Shown: positions 47,626-60,346, counted from the first letter of the stretch. The stretch: DNA of 64,000 bases from Pegea sp. RAD2-039 (GCA_034620365.1 JAQGEQ010000281.1:1-64000); one strand, 5' to 3'. Notes: generated by a model not told the origin, from the letters alone. Made by a program: numbers and translations.

Positions 47626-48806
47626 TTATCTCATAAATAAGGCTCTGGTACTGGTACTAGCTTCGCCTGGTGGTTTATTCCGCGGCTTGGGGCACGACGG
47701 AAGAGCTACCAGGATCATCGTTATATTATCACGACTTCCCTGTAACAGAAAAACATTTTTTTTATTTACTAAAAAATTTAAAAATATTTCTGAAATTTCA
47801 TTTTTAACTACTTTAGTGTATAATTTATTTTATATGGAAAAGATACTATTTTGATTAAAAGATAAGATAATAGCTAGAATTTGGATTATACAGATATTTC
47901 ATGTTTCAAAATACTAAACAATTATCAATAAAGGCAAAGTAATCAAAATTATAGACTCAAACTTACTTTAGTGAAACTTAATTCAACTGTATCGTTAACA
48001 ATTTTCTCCAGGATTAGATTAACCTTTAGTCTTTTCAAGACAAACGAACTTAATTCATCGTTAGTGATGACATTAAAGATGCCATCACTAGCCAGTATAA
48101 GGAACTGGTCATCCTGGATGTTCCGTTCAACAGCTGTTACATCAGGCTCCGGAGACACTAACTGCTCAGTCGGCCCTTTTTCTTTCAACTCTTTAAATGC
48201 AAAGTCTCCAAGTGCTCTTGATACAGCTAGTATTCCATTAATACGCTCTACTATAACACTACCTCCTGCATTATCTATTCTTTCCTTTTCTTCAGGGTTC
48301 TCAGGCTTATGATCTTCTGTGGCAAAGTGTACAGAACCTCCACGACTAAGAAGAGCTCTACTATCTCCACAATTAATAAAGTAATAGTGAGTTGGGGATA
48401 TAAGGACACAAACTGAAGTTGAACCACACATATCCAATCCTTTTGATACGTTACAACGTTCGTTCATTTTCACATCGAAGTTTAGGAATGCAGATTTAAT
48501 CGCCTCTTCCATCAAATTCACACTTTCTTCGGACTTTGACTCAGCAAGTTCTTTCATGAAGCTTTGTTGCATTAGTTCTCGCAGAAAATATCTTTCACAG
48601 ATTCGTGCAGCTACAGAACCACCATGACCATCAAAGACACCAAAAAATGACCAGTTAGGCAAGCCTTTCAGAACACATTGAGCGATGTATCTGTCTTCCT
48701 GGTTAGCCCTCCAACCTTGCATAGTACTTACTGCATATGCCAACTCGTTACCTTTTCCACCATCATTGTGTTTTTTAACTTTAGGCCTATTTGAATATGC
48801 TCTCAT
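47626..48806 (-). CDS. PP2C-type protein phosphatase, copy 2
   Basis: A 317-residue PPM1A/B-like phosphatase in two exons: 48806-47967 and 47739-47626, with an intron of 227 nt. All signature blocks are present: GWRANQED, VFDGHGG, GSTSVCV, INCGDSR, ATEDHKPENPEE, AVSRALGDFAFK, LASDGIFNVITNDEL, and GSRDNITMILV opening exon 2. It is closer to canonical PPM1A than copy 1 around residues 64-90 (GGSVAARICERYF) and 232-245 (NVITNDEL), so copy 1 seems the more derived. The C-terminal tails of the two copies differ completely after CPKPRN. The acceptor-like TTTTTAG about 75 nt before the ATG is conserved with copy 1. Confidence 0.92.
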
Positions 48807-50180
48807 TTTATTTTAAACAGTTTTTCGTTTAGTTTAATAATATTTATTAAATTTAAACCAAAGTAAGAGAAACTAAAAATAGATTGAAACAGTTTTAATT
48901 AAAACTAAGTTTTTCTAAGAGTTCAAAAAGTTATTCCAACATAATTAATGGTGATAAAACTTATTTACAACTAAAACTAGAATTTATTTATCTAAAACAT
49001 GAATGAAGACAACAGATCATTCAGCTGTTAAAGCAAAAATTCACAAAATTGACAGCAGATAACTAGAATTGATATAGTCCTAAATACTTAAATTAGAGAT
49101 AAGTAATCTAAATAAAAATTGGAACATATCAAGATCAGAGATAATTGAGACTTATAGGAAAATACAAACCATGATATTGAAAAAGATGCCTAACTTATAT
49201 TTTACTTATCACCATAAGTACTTAACCAATCCTAATAAAAATATTTTATTTGAATTAATTATATGGTCTTTATGTAGAATATATTATGTTAAAAAATATA
49301 TATGGAATAGCTATTCCAAATGGTATGAATAGTTTTGTGAAATATTTACAATTTAAATTATTCCAGCTATTTAAAAAAGTCACTTTGTATAACAGTAACA
49401 AGAAGTTAGAAAAGTTTTAGCTATTATATAATAAATTACAAATAAAGTTAATATATTTAAAAATGGATATCAAAATAAGATTGAAAATTGAATATAGATT
49501 TTTAAAATATAAAACCATACTTCAAAAGTTACACAAATTTATAATTATAGCTTATAGAATAGTTATGGATTCAGTAAAAAACATTTAAACGAAAAAAACT
49601 TGAAAATTTTACAAAAAATTGTAATTGAAAACATACCGAAAATATAATTAGTAAAGTAATTTAATTAAATAACTAAACAACTTATATACATTGATTAACA
49701 AGTAAAACTAGCATATATATGATAAGGCCATTATTAGATATTCTAAATTGACATTCAAATGAAAGAAGTTCAAAGAAAAATAAATAAATTTATAAATGAC
49801 TTAAAGTAAGAATATAAATAAAGACAATATAAAATGAAAACTGATAACAAATATTTAATAATATAATAGATTATAAAAATTATCTTTTTCATTAAATTTA
49901 AGAAGGCAATAGAATATCAGATTTTATTACATTTCATCAGATGGAATACAATAAGTATTGCGCAGATACAAGATGAGAAATAAACTTGACTTTGCTTATT
50001 GATGGTTTACTAGTGGTTGAAGTTCGTCATTACTTTGTTCTTTTATGTCGTTTTTCTTTTATGTTTCAGAATAAAAACCGAAAAGGTTTCGATTGTTATT
50101 TCAATTTTTTTGTTGACAAAGAAACGTGAAGTAGCTACTAGCACTGGTAATAGGTAATATCACTCTTTTAAATGAAACAT
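48807..50180. other. Upstream region of PP2C copy 2
   Basis: Non-coding DNA shared with 37,319-38,740, at about 98-99% identity by eye in the best 370 bp. It is likely to include the promoter. No other gene. Confidence 0.5.
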
Positions 50181-53100
50181 ATGTCTGTTTTACGCCGAAA
50201 TAGTATATTATTTACTGAATGAAACAACTTAAGCAGGGCAGACAATTTTACTCTCTATTACTAATCTACAATAAAATTTTTAAAATATTTAATCGAAATT
50301 ATAATGAACAAACTAATTGATGATTTGCTTTTTAAGTACGACAATTAAAAATTTTTAATTTGATTATATACTTAACGTATTTGCTTTTCAAATGGTTTAT
50401 TTTTATGTAAATGTATTATAGTTTTCTTTTGGTAAAACTACATGCTGGTTTTAGATTTGTTTTTAATTTGTCTATGATTGAAGATACTAGTTTTTCGGTT
50501 ACTTCTGTTGTAACCTTTTAAAACAAAGAATAATTCAGTTTTATTATGGATAGCTTATAACTGTCATTTGAATAATGTCTAATATCTAATGAGGAAAGTA
50601 AAATAGCTAAACATTTTAGTTAAAATTTTTCAATCAAAAATACTTTAGCTGAGTACGTTAGTTTATCTGGTTTTGCTGATATATTACGCTTTGTAAATTA
50701 GGTAGATATTTAAACACTTTTAAAATTGAATGGAATGATATGAAAAGAATTTTCAGGAAGTTTCTGTTTGATTCATAAGAAAATTAACTTTTTAGCTCCA
50801 CAAAGCTTTACACTTAAATATTCTTTAATTAGACAGATCAAAACTAACTAAAGAGTATTTAATCTCTTATTGAGGAGTTCTTAGCAACTATTTCTATAGC
50901 TATTGTAACTATTTAAATAAATATTTTTCCATATTAATTATAATAGAGCAAAACTATTTTATTATTGAATTTATTTTCCTTAAAATAACTGATAAGAAGT
51001 GCCAACAAAAATTTAGTTATATATTAATAGAATAAACGATAATCATTAAACTATCCAAACTTTTTAAATCACTATTTTTACAATAATTACTTTTGAGTAT
51101 TGCTTTTACTGTTATAAGTTTTTTTATTTTTGTTAAATTTCTACAATTTTCTAAGACTTTGAATCGACTTAAAGATGGTTTTAGCATTTGCTGCTTTGCC
51201 ATTATTATGAGACATTATTATGAAGCACTCTGTAAGCATTGCGAAATTATTCATTGATACAAAAAGTTGATACTCTTTACCAGTAACCACAACATTTCAT
51301 CAAGGCAAAAAACTAACAATATACCGATCAGCAAATGGTTCGGATAGTTTAAATAAACTGTTTCAATAACTTGAATCAAGTAATTCATCTTCAATCAAAT
51401 TAATTATAGGAAGATGACGTAACACTTTTTTCCTGAGTCTAATATTCTGTGACTTTAGAAGACGCCTTCACAGCCTTCTATTGCTGATGACGTAACACTA
51501 TTTTTAATATTTGAGACTTCTAAAAACTACATTTATGCATGGTTTATTTACTTATTCATAAGATTAAATATATTTTTGAAAGAATAAACAGTTATAGTCA
51601 TCAAAAATAAAAATAGTGTAGCAGCTTTGTGTCTGTTGCTAAGATTAGTGGTTGTCAATTGTGGTTGTTTTTGCTTAAAGCTAGTCTGATCAGTTTTTTA
51701 AACACTAATTTAAATGGAAAAGGATATTCAAAGTATTTAGAAAACTTTTGCAGCTTACATCACTTAAAATAAATGGCATTTTGTTGGAATGTTTAAAGCA
51801 ACTGAAGTTTTATTCAGCACTCACTAAGTAAATCACGTTGATCACGTGATGAAAAGATGACGTCATCAACCGTTTATTCGACCTGTTAAGTGATACATCG
51901 AGGTTACTGCGTTGATGTTATCGCGAACTTACATCATTTTTAACCTCCAGCGTCACTACTTTCTACTCAGAATTTTATACAGAATGACCAGACAGTTTCT
52001 TGCATTCTTTCTATAGTCATTTCGTATAGATGGCACTGAAGAGTTGATAAATGATACACTGGATCATAATACTGAGTTGTTCGCTTTTGACTGACTATGA
52101 AATAATTTAAGTACAATTTGAATTAATTTATATTTTTATATATATACAATTTCTATATACTATTCCTACAAAGTTGAAACAAACCGTTATTAGTTGCATC
52201 GGATGCTATATTTAAAAGTTTAGATTATTTATTGATAGCTTAATACTTATGTAGAAATACTCAAAGAGAAAGGTTGGTGAAAATACTTAGAATATTTGTA
52301 GATAGTCACTCTTGGGACATCTTCAAAAATTTAACATTAAAATCTAATGAGAGTAGTTTAACAAAAGCAAATTGTTTGAAGACAAGTTTGAAATCTTAAA
52401 TTCTCTGTACTACTTGTCTGACAAAGTTTTTATATAGGTTAAAAATATACTTTTAAATAAAGCAAAGTTTAAGAAGATTCTGATAGATTCATATCTTTTA
52501 TAAAACTTTTACAGAAATATTTTTAAACTTTTGGTATTTTAACGAAAACGTTAAATTATATTTCTTGAATTTTAATTTGAAGCACAATTATTTCAAGAAT
52601 TCTAGATTTTGTCAAAATCTATTCCAAATAGTCTCTTGCATGTAATAAACACTTTAAATAACACTTTATATACTTGAGAAGAAGCCAGTCTCTTTTTCAG
52701 AGTTTAAAATACTCCAGCAATCTTTTTCAGTACATTATTATTATATATTAGTATAAAACGCGAGAAATATTAGAGATCATAAAACGAATAAGTAATTAAA
52801 CCCTTCAAATAAAAAACTAAAATAGTCACAACAAACGTTGGTTTAAAATACAAACAAATCGATGTATAATTCTTGAAAAGGTTATTTTTCAAAGTTGTTA
52901 AAATTTTTTTAAATATTTTTAAAGATTGTTGTGATGTATGTAAAAGAAGACACAATTTAAAATAATTTTTATTTAAAGTTTTTACAAACGATAGCTTGAA
53001 CTATCTAAAAATATTTTAAATAATTGCTATAAGCAGTTACGACTTGTTCTTGAAAATTTGCAATTTTTTACTACATATAAGTTTGCCATGAAACAAATTA

Positions 53101-53256
53101 AAAGTAAGTTGTTTAAAGTAAAAGAAAAAAAATAAAAAAATAAAATGCTAAATCAATCATTTAGACGAATCTATCTACCTTCTTCTTGTTTGCTTACCAT
53201 TTGCTGAAGCAGTTCAAATATAACAAATCATTTTAATATGGTAACTTATTTTCCAG
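50181..53256. other. Intergenic region, no gene recognised
   Basis: AT-rich, without a recognisable protein frame. A GC-richer island at about 51,400-51,960 carries the transcription-factor-like palindromes listed separately. Short frames at 51,017-51,202 and 52,770-52,955 have no motif and look like chance. Confidence 0.45.
51413..51867. promoter_or_regulatory. Cluster of bZIP and E-box palindromes
   Basis: GATGACGTAACACT occurs twice (51,413-51,426 and 51,486-51,499). A 10-bp palindrome ATCACGTGAT (51,841-51,850) and a 12-bp palindrome GATGACGTCATC (51,856-51,867) follow close together. These match ATF/CREB-type and bHLH-type sites and stand out in this AT-rich DNA. The target gene is unclear; the nearest candidates are the exon at 53,257 or genes outside my recognition. 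Confidence 0.45.
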
Positions 53257-53343
53257 AAAGCAATACGTTTTGCGCTAATTAAGGTACTTCAGAAACTTCG
53301 TTATCTAAATCGATTATCTCAGAAACTTGAAATGCTAAAATAG
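53257..53343 (+). CDS. Candidate terminal exon of unknown gene
   Basis: An acceptor (TTATTTTCCAG) is followed by 28 open codons, KAIRFALIKVLQ and then LRYLNRLSQKLEMLK, and a TAG. The peptide is amphipathic and leucine-rich, coiled-coil-like. The other two frames close at once. A consensus donor GTAAGT directly follows the TAG, which is puzzling for a terminal exon. Upstream exons were not identified, so this is a weak call. Confidence 0.3.
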   Translation, partial: KAIRFALIKVLQKLRYLNRLSQKLEMLK

Positions 53344-55015
53344 GTAAGTCTTACTAAACAAAATGCACTGCAAATTTTAAATTCTTTTTCACAGATTTTT
53401 TGGTATAAATTCAGGTATTTTAAGAGCTTCTTTATGAATATCGTCATTCAATAAGTTAGTGAGCTTGTTTCAGAATGGAAAGTTAATTCAACATTGGTGT
53501 CAAAGTTCAATTTTACACAGATTCTATCAATAACTAATCTGAACAATACCATCTTTCCAGCTTTAACTGGATACAAAGTGATTAGTCAGCGAGATAATGT
53601 GAAGATATCCTGAAGAAATTGAAAGTTCTAAATATTCAAGATAGTAAAAGATTGAAAAAGTTCATAAAATCAAACATTATCAATTTTCAATAGATTTGAA
53701 AATGAAATAGAAACTATAGCCATGATTTTTGTATGATGATTTCAAAAGCACAAAAGCCAAACCAAAAAAGTTTTAAAATTGGAAGATTGAGTGTAAAAAA
53801 TAGAAAACATCTTAACAGTATAATCAACTATTTGCTCAGATAATCTCTAAATATTTACTTCAACGATTTTGCATAAATTGAATAAATGAATGTTAGAAAA
53901 GGCATAAAAATACATTTACTTGTTCCAAGAAGTTTGAACTTAATTCATAAATACTTAGAGACAATGAATTTGTTTTAAGCCACAACTAAGTATCAAGGTT
54001 TAATGCAGTACTAGTACATTATTAAGAAGTTATACCGCTAGCTAGCCTTAGAGAGCCAAAACCCATACTCCACTACAAATAAGCAAGGTTAAGTTTTTGA
54101 ATTTAAGTATAATTAATTTACTATAATAAAATTAAAGATTAGATTTAGTTTTTTCAAGAAGATTTTGTTTCAACTTTAGGTTTGATCAACAATTGCTGAT
54201 AGTTATTAATTTTGGTAGTAGATGAACGAATAATCAATTGAATGATTTATTGGAATCAACAGTAAATACCGGTTTCACAACCAAGAGTACAATTGAAAAT
54301 AAAATCCACGTAAAGTACAGTTAAAAGTTGTAGAGAAACATCAAATAAACAAAGATATCATTCAGCAAGTATCTAATTAGAAGAAGCTGTTTTCTAATTA
54401 CAAACTCAATTGCAACTCTTTATATCCATCTTAACATTACAAGAGTGATGCTGCAGAAGATGCCAGTGTGAGGAAGAATAATGGTTCTAAGCTTTAGAAG
54501 TGAGTACTAATCAGGGATTCCTAATCAAACCTCTTTGGTTGACCTTCAATTAGTGTTCACAAAATTGATATATGATTGGAACAAAAATGTGCTTTGATTT
54601 TTTTCTTTTGAGACGTAACAATTCTGTTATTGTTGTTGTATAACTTCTAATATTTTAAAGCAAGATCTGATAATTGTAACTTCTTGTAGCAATTCTTTAA
54701 ACATTTAATAGTACAGTTCTTTTCTTAACCAAAAAACTTTTCAATAAAATCGAACAAAGTAGATTTTAAAGTTTGTTATTATTAAAACTGTCATAGTTTT
54801 GACAAAAAGATTGCAACAGTTCTTATTTAGCTTTACTGCAGTTTACTTTTCATATAACTATTTACAACCTGTTCTGTTTTCTCAGTAAATATTAAAAGTT
54901 GTAAACAAAACGAATACAAGTTTTAAATGAAATGTATACATGTTTATTATAGTAACACCATCAAAATATTATTGCATTGATATATGGTTTCTTTGCTTCA
55001 TCAAGCAATACCTGA
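53344..55015. other. Intergenic region, no gene seen
   Basis: AT-rich with no recognisable frame or repeat family. It should contain the 3' UTR and polyadenylation site of the minus-strand small-exon gene that ends at 55,016. Confidence 0.4.
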
Positions 55016-57605
55016 TTAGTTTTGATTTGCCGGTGAGTTTCCATTCTGGGTTTCTGGCTCCTCAGCCGGGTTTTGTGGTCCCTCAGCCTGGGTTTCTGGA
55101 ATGTTCTCTTTATTATCCTCAGTCGCTATGTTATATGGGTGAGTCAGCAATGTTTCCAAAGGAGCTGGTAATATGTTTCCAATCTGTAAAATAAAGAGCT
55201 CATTTTTAATGTCAATTTTGGTTCTTTAGTCCACAACTGTTTTGATACATTTCAAATAGACTGTTTTAAACTTACAAAATTCGGAAACGAAATGTTGCCA
55301 GAAAGTTCGTTCTGAAACAAAAGTTTATAATTAATTTTTTATATTAGATTCTAAAATGAAACTTTAAAGTTAACTTTAATTTTATACACAAGCTTTTTGT
55401 AATTGTTTCATATAAAAATTATTTCAGATGATGAAAATAGTTTGAAAATGTCAAAGTTCAAATAAATTTTAAATATTTACCAAAATTCGTATACTGTCCA
55501 TATCAAGTTCAGTGTTGCTCTACAAAATAGTCAAAGAATAATTTTTTTAATTTTTTTAAGAATGAAGTTTACTCACGTGCATAAGAAGATATAATATTTC
55601 TTCCAAGGTTAATGGCTAAAAAAGAAAAATCTTATTATAAATCTATTTTGCTGATACTAAATTAATTACCAATCCAGATATAAAATATAGGTAGCTAAAG
55701 TAAAATTCATTCATTACAGTAAAGTGGTGACTATTTTCAGGTTTATAAAAAGGTTTCTATTTAATTAAACAAATAATCAGCTGTTTTAAACAGTTTATAG
55801 AGCACTTTGGTTTATATAAACAAGCAATTGTTAGCACGAGAAGGAAGCTGAATATTTTATTCACTTCATGAACTAGTTTTAAAAGGTTGCAACTGATATT
55901 TAAAAAGTCTATGGACGCATTAAAATCATACAGACATATTAAAATACAAAATTAACTAATATTAGGATTAAATATCAGTTATTAAACAGCATTTTACGTC
56001 TATTTGTTGATTAGCCATAATCGTCGATATAACAGATCCAATAATATCAATGAAATTTAATCTGTAAGACTAAAAAGTAGATTTATAAATTGATTTTTGT
56101 CATACACCAATTAAAGTTAAAACAATTCAAAAAGTGTTCACAAAAACGAAAGCTTGTTAATGAACAATTAAAACGTTTTCTTAAGATTAATAGCACAAAA
56201 AACAAGTAGCTTTCAGTACTGTCTCACTGTATAACTTCAAATAAACTTTTGCTAAGAGTTAGTGAAAGTTATTCACAAATGTTTATAAGAAACTAAGAAA
56301 AACTTAGACTTGAAATATTATTTTACGCTTGACCAACTAAGCCTAGTTTAGTATTTTTCTAACTGAATACAAGTCATGATAACTTAAACTGTAGCATAAG
56401 ACAATAAAAATGTTTCTTACTTTAATCAGCAGTAGTCAGATGTTAAAGCTAAGTGACGTGAGAAGTTGTAGATTGACTCTTATTATAAGGCCTTCAGAGC
56501 CTGTTAAAGTTGTTAGACCCGTTTTTTGAGGGCCACTTCTTCATCTATAAGCGCTTTGTTTTTTGTATATCACTTGTTTATCACACTAACCACCACCTGA
56601 TTTTCATCTTGCTGATTTTTGTTTACAGTGACGTCTGGATGTTAGATCTTTTGTTTAATTATCTTTTTTCATTTATCAGACTGGTAATCGTCTTGAATTT
56701 TGTTAATCACTTGTTTTTCACCAACTTTTCAGGCATCATTAGTCCGATCTTTTCAGGAATTTTCGATATTATCTAAAATGTTGAAATATGAAATGTTGAT
56801 GCTTATATGAACAAAAATGTTGAGTTATAGAGCTTATTAAGCAAATTTTCAAGAATTAATTCCGGTTGTAAGTTGGACTTTTAAATCCAATACAGCAATG
56901 GTAAAATCTGGAGCTTTATTAAAATAATTTAAAGTTTTGCATTTACACACATTAGAAAACGTTTATCAAAAATTGTGTTTGATGTATGTTCAATTCTTTT
57001 CTCAGCGTTTCACAAATTTCCTAAACAAAAATTATATTACTTTTTTTACATTTACGAAAAAGGTCGACAACTTTTAATGGAAAGTTAGATTTGATTATGC
57101 AAACAAGCTACAAGTGAACAATTAAATAATAACTAAAATATAAATGTCTGTGAATTGATGATTGCAGCTTGAAAAAAATTGAAGACAAACAACTAACAAT
57201 CTCTCAGTAAAATAGGCTAGACATCAGTAACAATGAATATTAAATTGAAAAAAAATTAATCAAAAGTTGAAATTTCAATAACAAAATCATTATATTTTAA
57301 CGATTAAATTTTAGATTTTTCACAAATCTGATAAGACACATTGTTATACAGAGTTATGTATGTTGTGAAACTTGTTTTGACAAGAAAACGATTTTATTTT
57401 TGATAAAATGATAACACAAATATTTGCTTCAAAAATAAATAAAGAAAATATTTCACAAAAAGTTTTAACAAAGTTATAGAAATAATGCACTAACCTTTAT
57501 CGTTGAGTTGATTCTCATAAAGTATAAGATGTTTTTAAAAGCTGATGAGTCAAAGTCAGTTAAATAAAAACTATTTGTCTGCTTATAAAGACGTTTTCTG
57601 TACAT
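55016..57605 (-). CDS. Small-exon gene, 130 residues, unknown function
   Basis: Predicted exons: 57605-57495, 55615-55577, 55519-55481, 55311-55276, 55183-55016. All junctions are GT-AG and phase 0, and the three internal exons are 39, 39 and 36 nt, so each can be skipped without shifting the frame. The first exon (ATG, MYRKRLYKQT) reads into FYLTDFDSSAF. The internal ones encode PLTLEEILYLLMH, SNTELDMDSIRIL and NELSGNISFPNF. The last has acidic P-E-T-Q repeats (IPETQAEG, EEPETQNG) and ends ANQN-stop. No family is recognised. Chains of symmetric micro-exons are known from the micro-exon genes of parasitic flatworms. No clear signal peptide is seen, so the true first exon may lie further upstream. 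The 1.9-kb first intron contains a possible alternative last exon. Confidence 0.5.
56707..56772 (-). CDS. Possible alternative last exon (21 codons + stop)
   Basis: The acceptor ACATTTTAG is followed by IISKIPEKIGLMMPEKLVKNK and TGA in phase 0, the phase needed after the exon ending at 57,495. The internal P-E-K-I/L repeat looks coding. It may be an alternative terminus of the small-exon gene or a separate gene. The opposite-strand 88-codon frame here is a hydrophobic shadow. Confidence 0.3.
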   Translation of the reverse strand: MISKIPEKIGLMMPEKLVKNK

Positions 57606-58540
57606 GACGGTTAGGGTCTCAAACTTGTCTATTATATATTTTATAAAAAGATTTGTAAATTAATTTAGGAAAGTTATTGAAAAAGGAACCGGAAATTTAT
57701 ATGCTTACTTAATGCGCAAAATAAAGCTTTTCAACAACTAAACACTTTTGTAAGATCTTTCCAAGCAAAATTTTATAAATTAACCTTACTTCAATTTTAG
57801 TAAATCTTTTATCACAAATAAAATTTGTTAGAATGACTTTGAAAAACGATTAAAGAAAATCTATTAAAACCTAATTGAATAAAATATAATTGTTAAAAAA
57901 GTTTTTATTGTTTTTTTGTCTTGTGATTAAAGTTTAATAGATCAGTAAAGATTTTGAATATTTGATATGATTTCAGTTTTAAAGTCTTTTTTTTGAAGGC
58001 TTAACACGAAGCAACTTTTAAATAAATGAACAAATGTGAAACACAAATTCAAACTGTAATACAGATGAGGAAGTCAAACATATTTGGTTTTAAAATATAA
58101 TCACAAAATAATCATTCCTAATAATTTTAAAAATTAAATTTCAAACGATTTTTTAATTCTTGTAAAATTTATTAAAGCACGTATTGATATACATTTTAAT
58201 TTTTTCTTCACAAACCAAATCTATTCATCAATCAGAAACAATTGCCTTGAGCATTTTTCTTATTGGCAATAAGCTGTAATTTTTGTTAAAATGATGAAGT
58301 TATTTGAGCTGTAACTAGTTGATTATTAAAAACTTAATCACTTTAATATCTTATGAATATTTCTCTCATTTGCATCAATGCTTTATTGCCAAAGGCATAT
58401 ATTTAAAAATAAACTTTTAAAATAAGTTTTATACTTCGATTTTATAAATTAATTGATAAAAACGAAAAGCACAACACACTAATTTTTGATTTGTAAAACT
58501 TTTTCAACGAGGCCCAACTAAAAATTCATGCAAAGCTTGT
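57606..58540. other. Intergenic or upstream region
   Basis: AT-rich. It may contain upstream exons of the minus-strand small-exon gene: a donor-like site (GTAAGC) near 57,709 follows a short open stretch, but its phase does not join the 57,605 exon. Nothing else seen. Confidence 0.35.
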
Positions 58541-59699
58541 AGTTCTTGTTATACTTCGTGAGTGTTTTCTGTTTATCTTAAACTTTGCTGTTGGTGATTT
58601 TTCAGAGGAGGAAATGGAGTTGTGAAGAAAAAAGTGAAGCTAAACATCTGCTACAAGCTATCAAAGGTTTTCGAATCTCGTCGACAAAATTCCAATAAAT
58701 AATGAGCTAGATAAGACGTTCTGCTTGCTTCATATACTACAAAGGTGTAATTAAACTAATCGTTTGTATTTAGATGAAATAGTGTATTAATTACTTCTCT
58801 TCTACTATTTTAATGTTGCTGAAAAGTAAATGAAAATTTACATCAAAAGCCTATGATGTATTTACATAATATTAGGCTAATCAGTCTAAAACTATTTTTA
58901 GTAGCCATTTTAGGCTGTAGTCTCGTTTTCACAATAAACAGATTACCTACAACTTTAAGAGTAACCTTCACATGAATTCCTTCAAAACTTGAAGTCTACA
59001 TAGTATCTCTAGCAAAAGCAACAAGCATAAAAGAAGCCGAAAAAATAAGCTGACCAATTTAACCAATTAAAATTTATTTACATTTGAGGCTCTGTGTAAT
59101 AGATAAATGAGTTTGAAAAATATATTTGGAAAAAAAAAACTAACTGTCTTCAAAAGCTGATAAATAAAGGAAGATTTTAAAGAAATTCTTAATCACTTAA
59201 AGTTAAGAGTCGTTTTAAGAATAATTTTTCTTAGTCAAGTGTTTATTTTGATTATTTCTTATGTCCGTAAATTTTATATCAAATCTTTGTTAAAATCAAA
59301 AGAGCTTTTGGCATCATTTAAAACTAAACATGAAGTCAAATAAATTAAAAACACAGATAATTTTAAAAGTAATAAGAGTTTCTTTAATAATGGATGTGTT
59401 AAGGCATTCCTAATTTCATTTTTCTTTACTTTATCCTGCTTTAGAAAAATTAGTAATAATTTTTGAACAATTGAAACAAGTTAAAAACTTGATGCCTTAA
59501 GCCTTTTTGTCTGCGAGAGTCACAATCATTGTTTGTTATTTTACATTTCGGCTCACTAAAATTTTCTAACACTGAAAGGTTACAATGATGAAATATAAAA
59601 ATAAAAAGATTGTCTTTAAAATCAACAACAGAAAATTATGTTTAAATCAAAACTTACTTGCTTTTAACTAGAGATTTCTTCAATTTCCATCTAAATTTG

Positions 59700-60305
59700 A
59701 TTATTTATTTATTACAAAAATGCGAAGGAGGGTACCTGAAGAGAGCACCACTCGCTAACACACATTCTCACAAATAACATCTATTTAGTCAAAACTACAG
59801 AAAGTAAAAGATGTAACACATGGTATTTTGATAGCACTCAAAGCATATAACATTGGACAATTACATGGAATGTTAATAATATAAAAAAGAGAAAAAAATC
59901 ATAGATAAGAAATGACAATGTTGGCAATATTATAACGGTTCAACTTCTTTTTGAACACGACGAGTGACTTCGAGGTGACAATGTTTGATGGCAGCTGGTT
60001 CTATGTACTAACTGTGTGGTACGAGGAAAAATTTGCTCTGACCAATGTACCAGGTGATATAGGCTTATTAAGATGTAATGTATGTCGTCTGAGCTGATAT
60101 AACTTGAAAGAAGGACAGATGGAAAAGAAATCATCGAACTGAATGTCAATTAAATTGTAGATAATTTTAAAAATAAGAATTAAGTCGTATTTAATCCGTC
60201 GGATTTCCAAAGTTTCTAAATTGAAGAAACTGAGACGATATTTATAACTATCATATTTAATGTTAAGTTTCCTGCATACTAATCTCGTAAATGCTGCCTT
60301 AACAG
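59700..60305 (-). mobile_element. LINE fragment E (ORF2 C-terminus and 3' tail)
   Basis: The minus strand encodes the C-terminal part of a CR1-type ORF2: KAAFTRLVCRKLN, NLETLEIRRIKYDL, IFKIIYNLIDIQFDDFF and the late NQLPSNIV block. A TAG replaces the expected Trp before NQLPSN. The 3' tail (CACCCTCCTTCGCATTTT reading) at 59,715-59,775 matches copy C and the SINE. It is followed by a short TAAA-type repeat near 59,700. It starts just where copy C breaks off, so C and E together cover the ORF2 end. Confidence 0.88.
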
Positions 60306-60346
60306 ATTAGGCATTTTTGATATGAAGTTGATTATTTCGAACTTAC

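Larger units (their letters stand above)
44990..50180 (+). repeat. Segmental duplication unit 2 (PP2C unit)
   Basis: Collinear partner of 32,729-38,740, with LINE fragment D, zinc-ribbon-like frame, PP2C copy 2 and the shared upstream region in the same order. The unit is shorter because about 0.8 kb of AT-rich spacer present in unit 1 is absent or diverged between the LINE piece and 46,890. Confidence 0.87.

Noticed and set aside
47971..48312. 113-codon plus-strand frame
   Set aside because: Antisense of the conserved PP2C coding sequence.
55670..55694. 25-nt candidate exon between the first and second exons of the small-exon gene
   Set aside because: Splice-like ends are present, but its length and phase break the otherwise phase-0 chain.
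56510..56776. 88-codon plus-strand hydrophobic frame
   Set aside because: Opens at TTG, no membrane-protein family resemblance, and lies opposite a better splice-bounded minus-strand frame.
57710..57745. Candidate upstream exon of the small-exon gene
   Set aside because: Donor GTAAGC is good, but the only open phase does not connect to the exon starting near 57,605.
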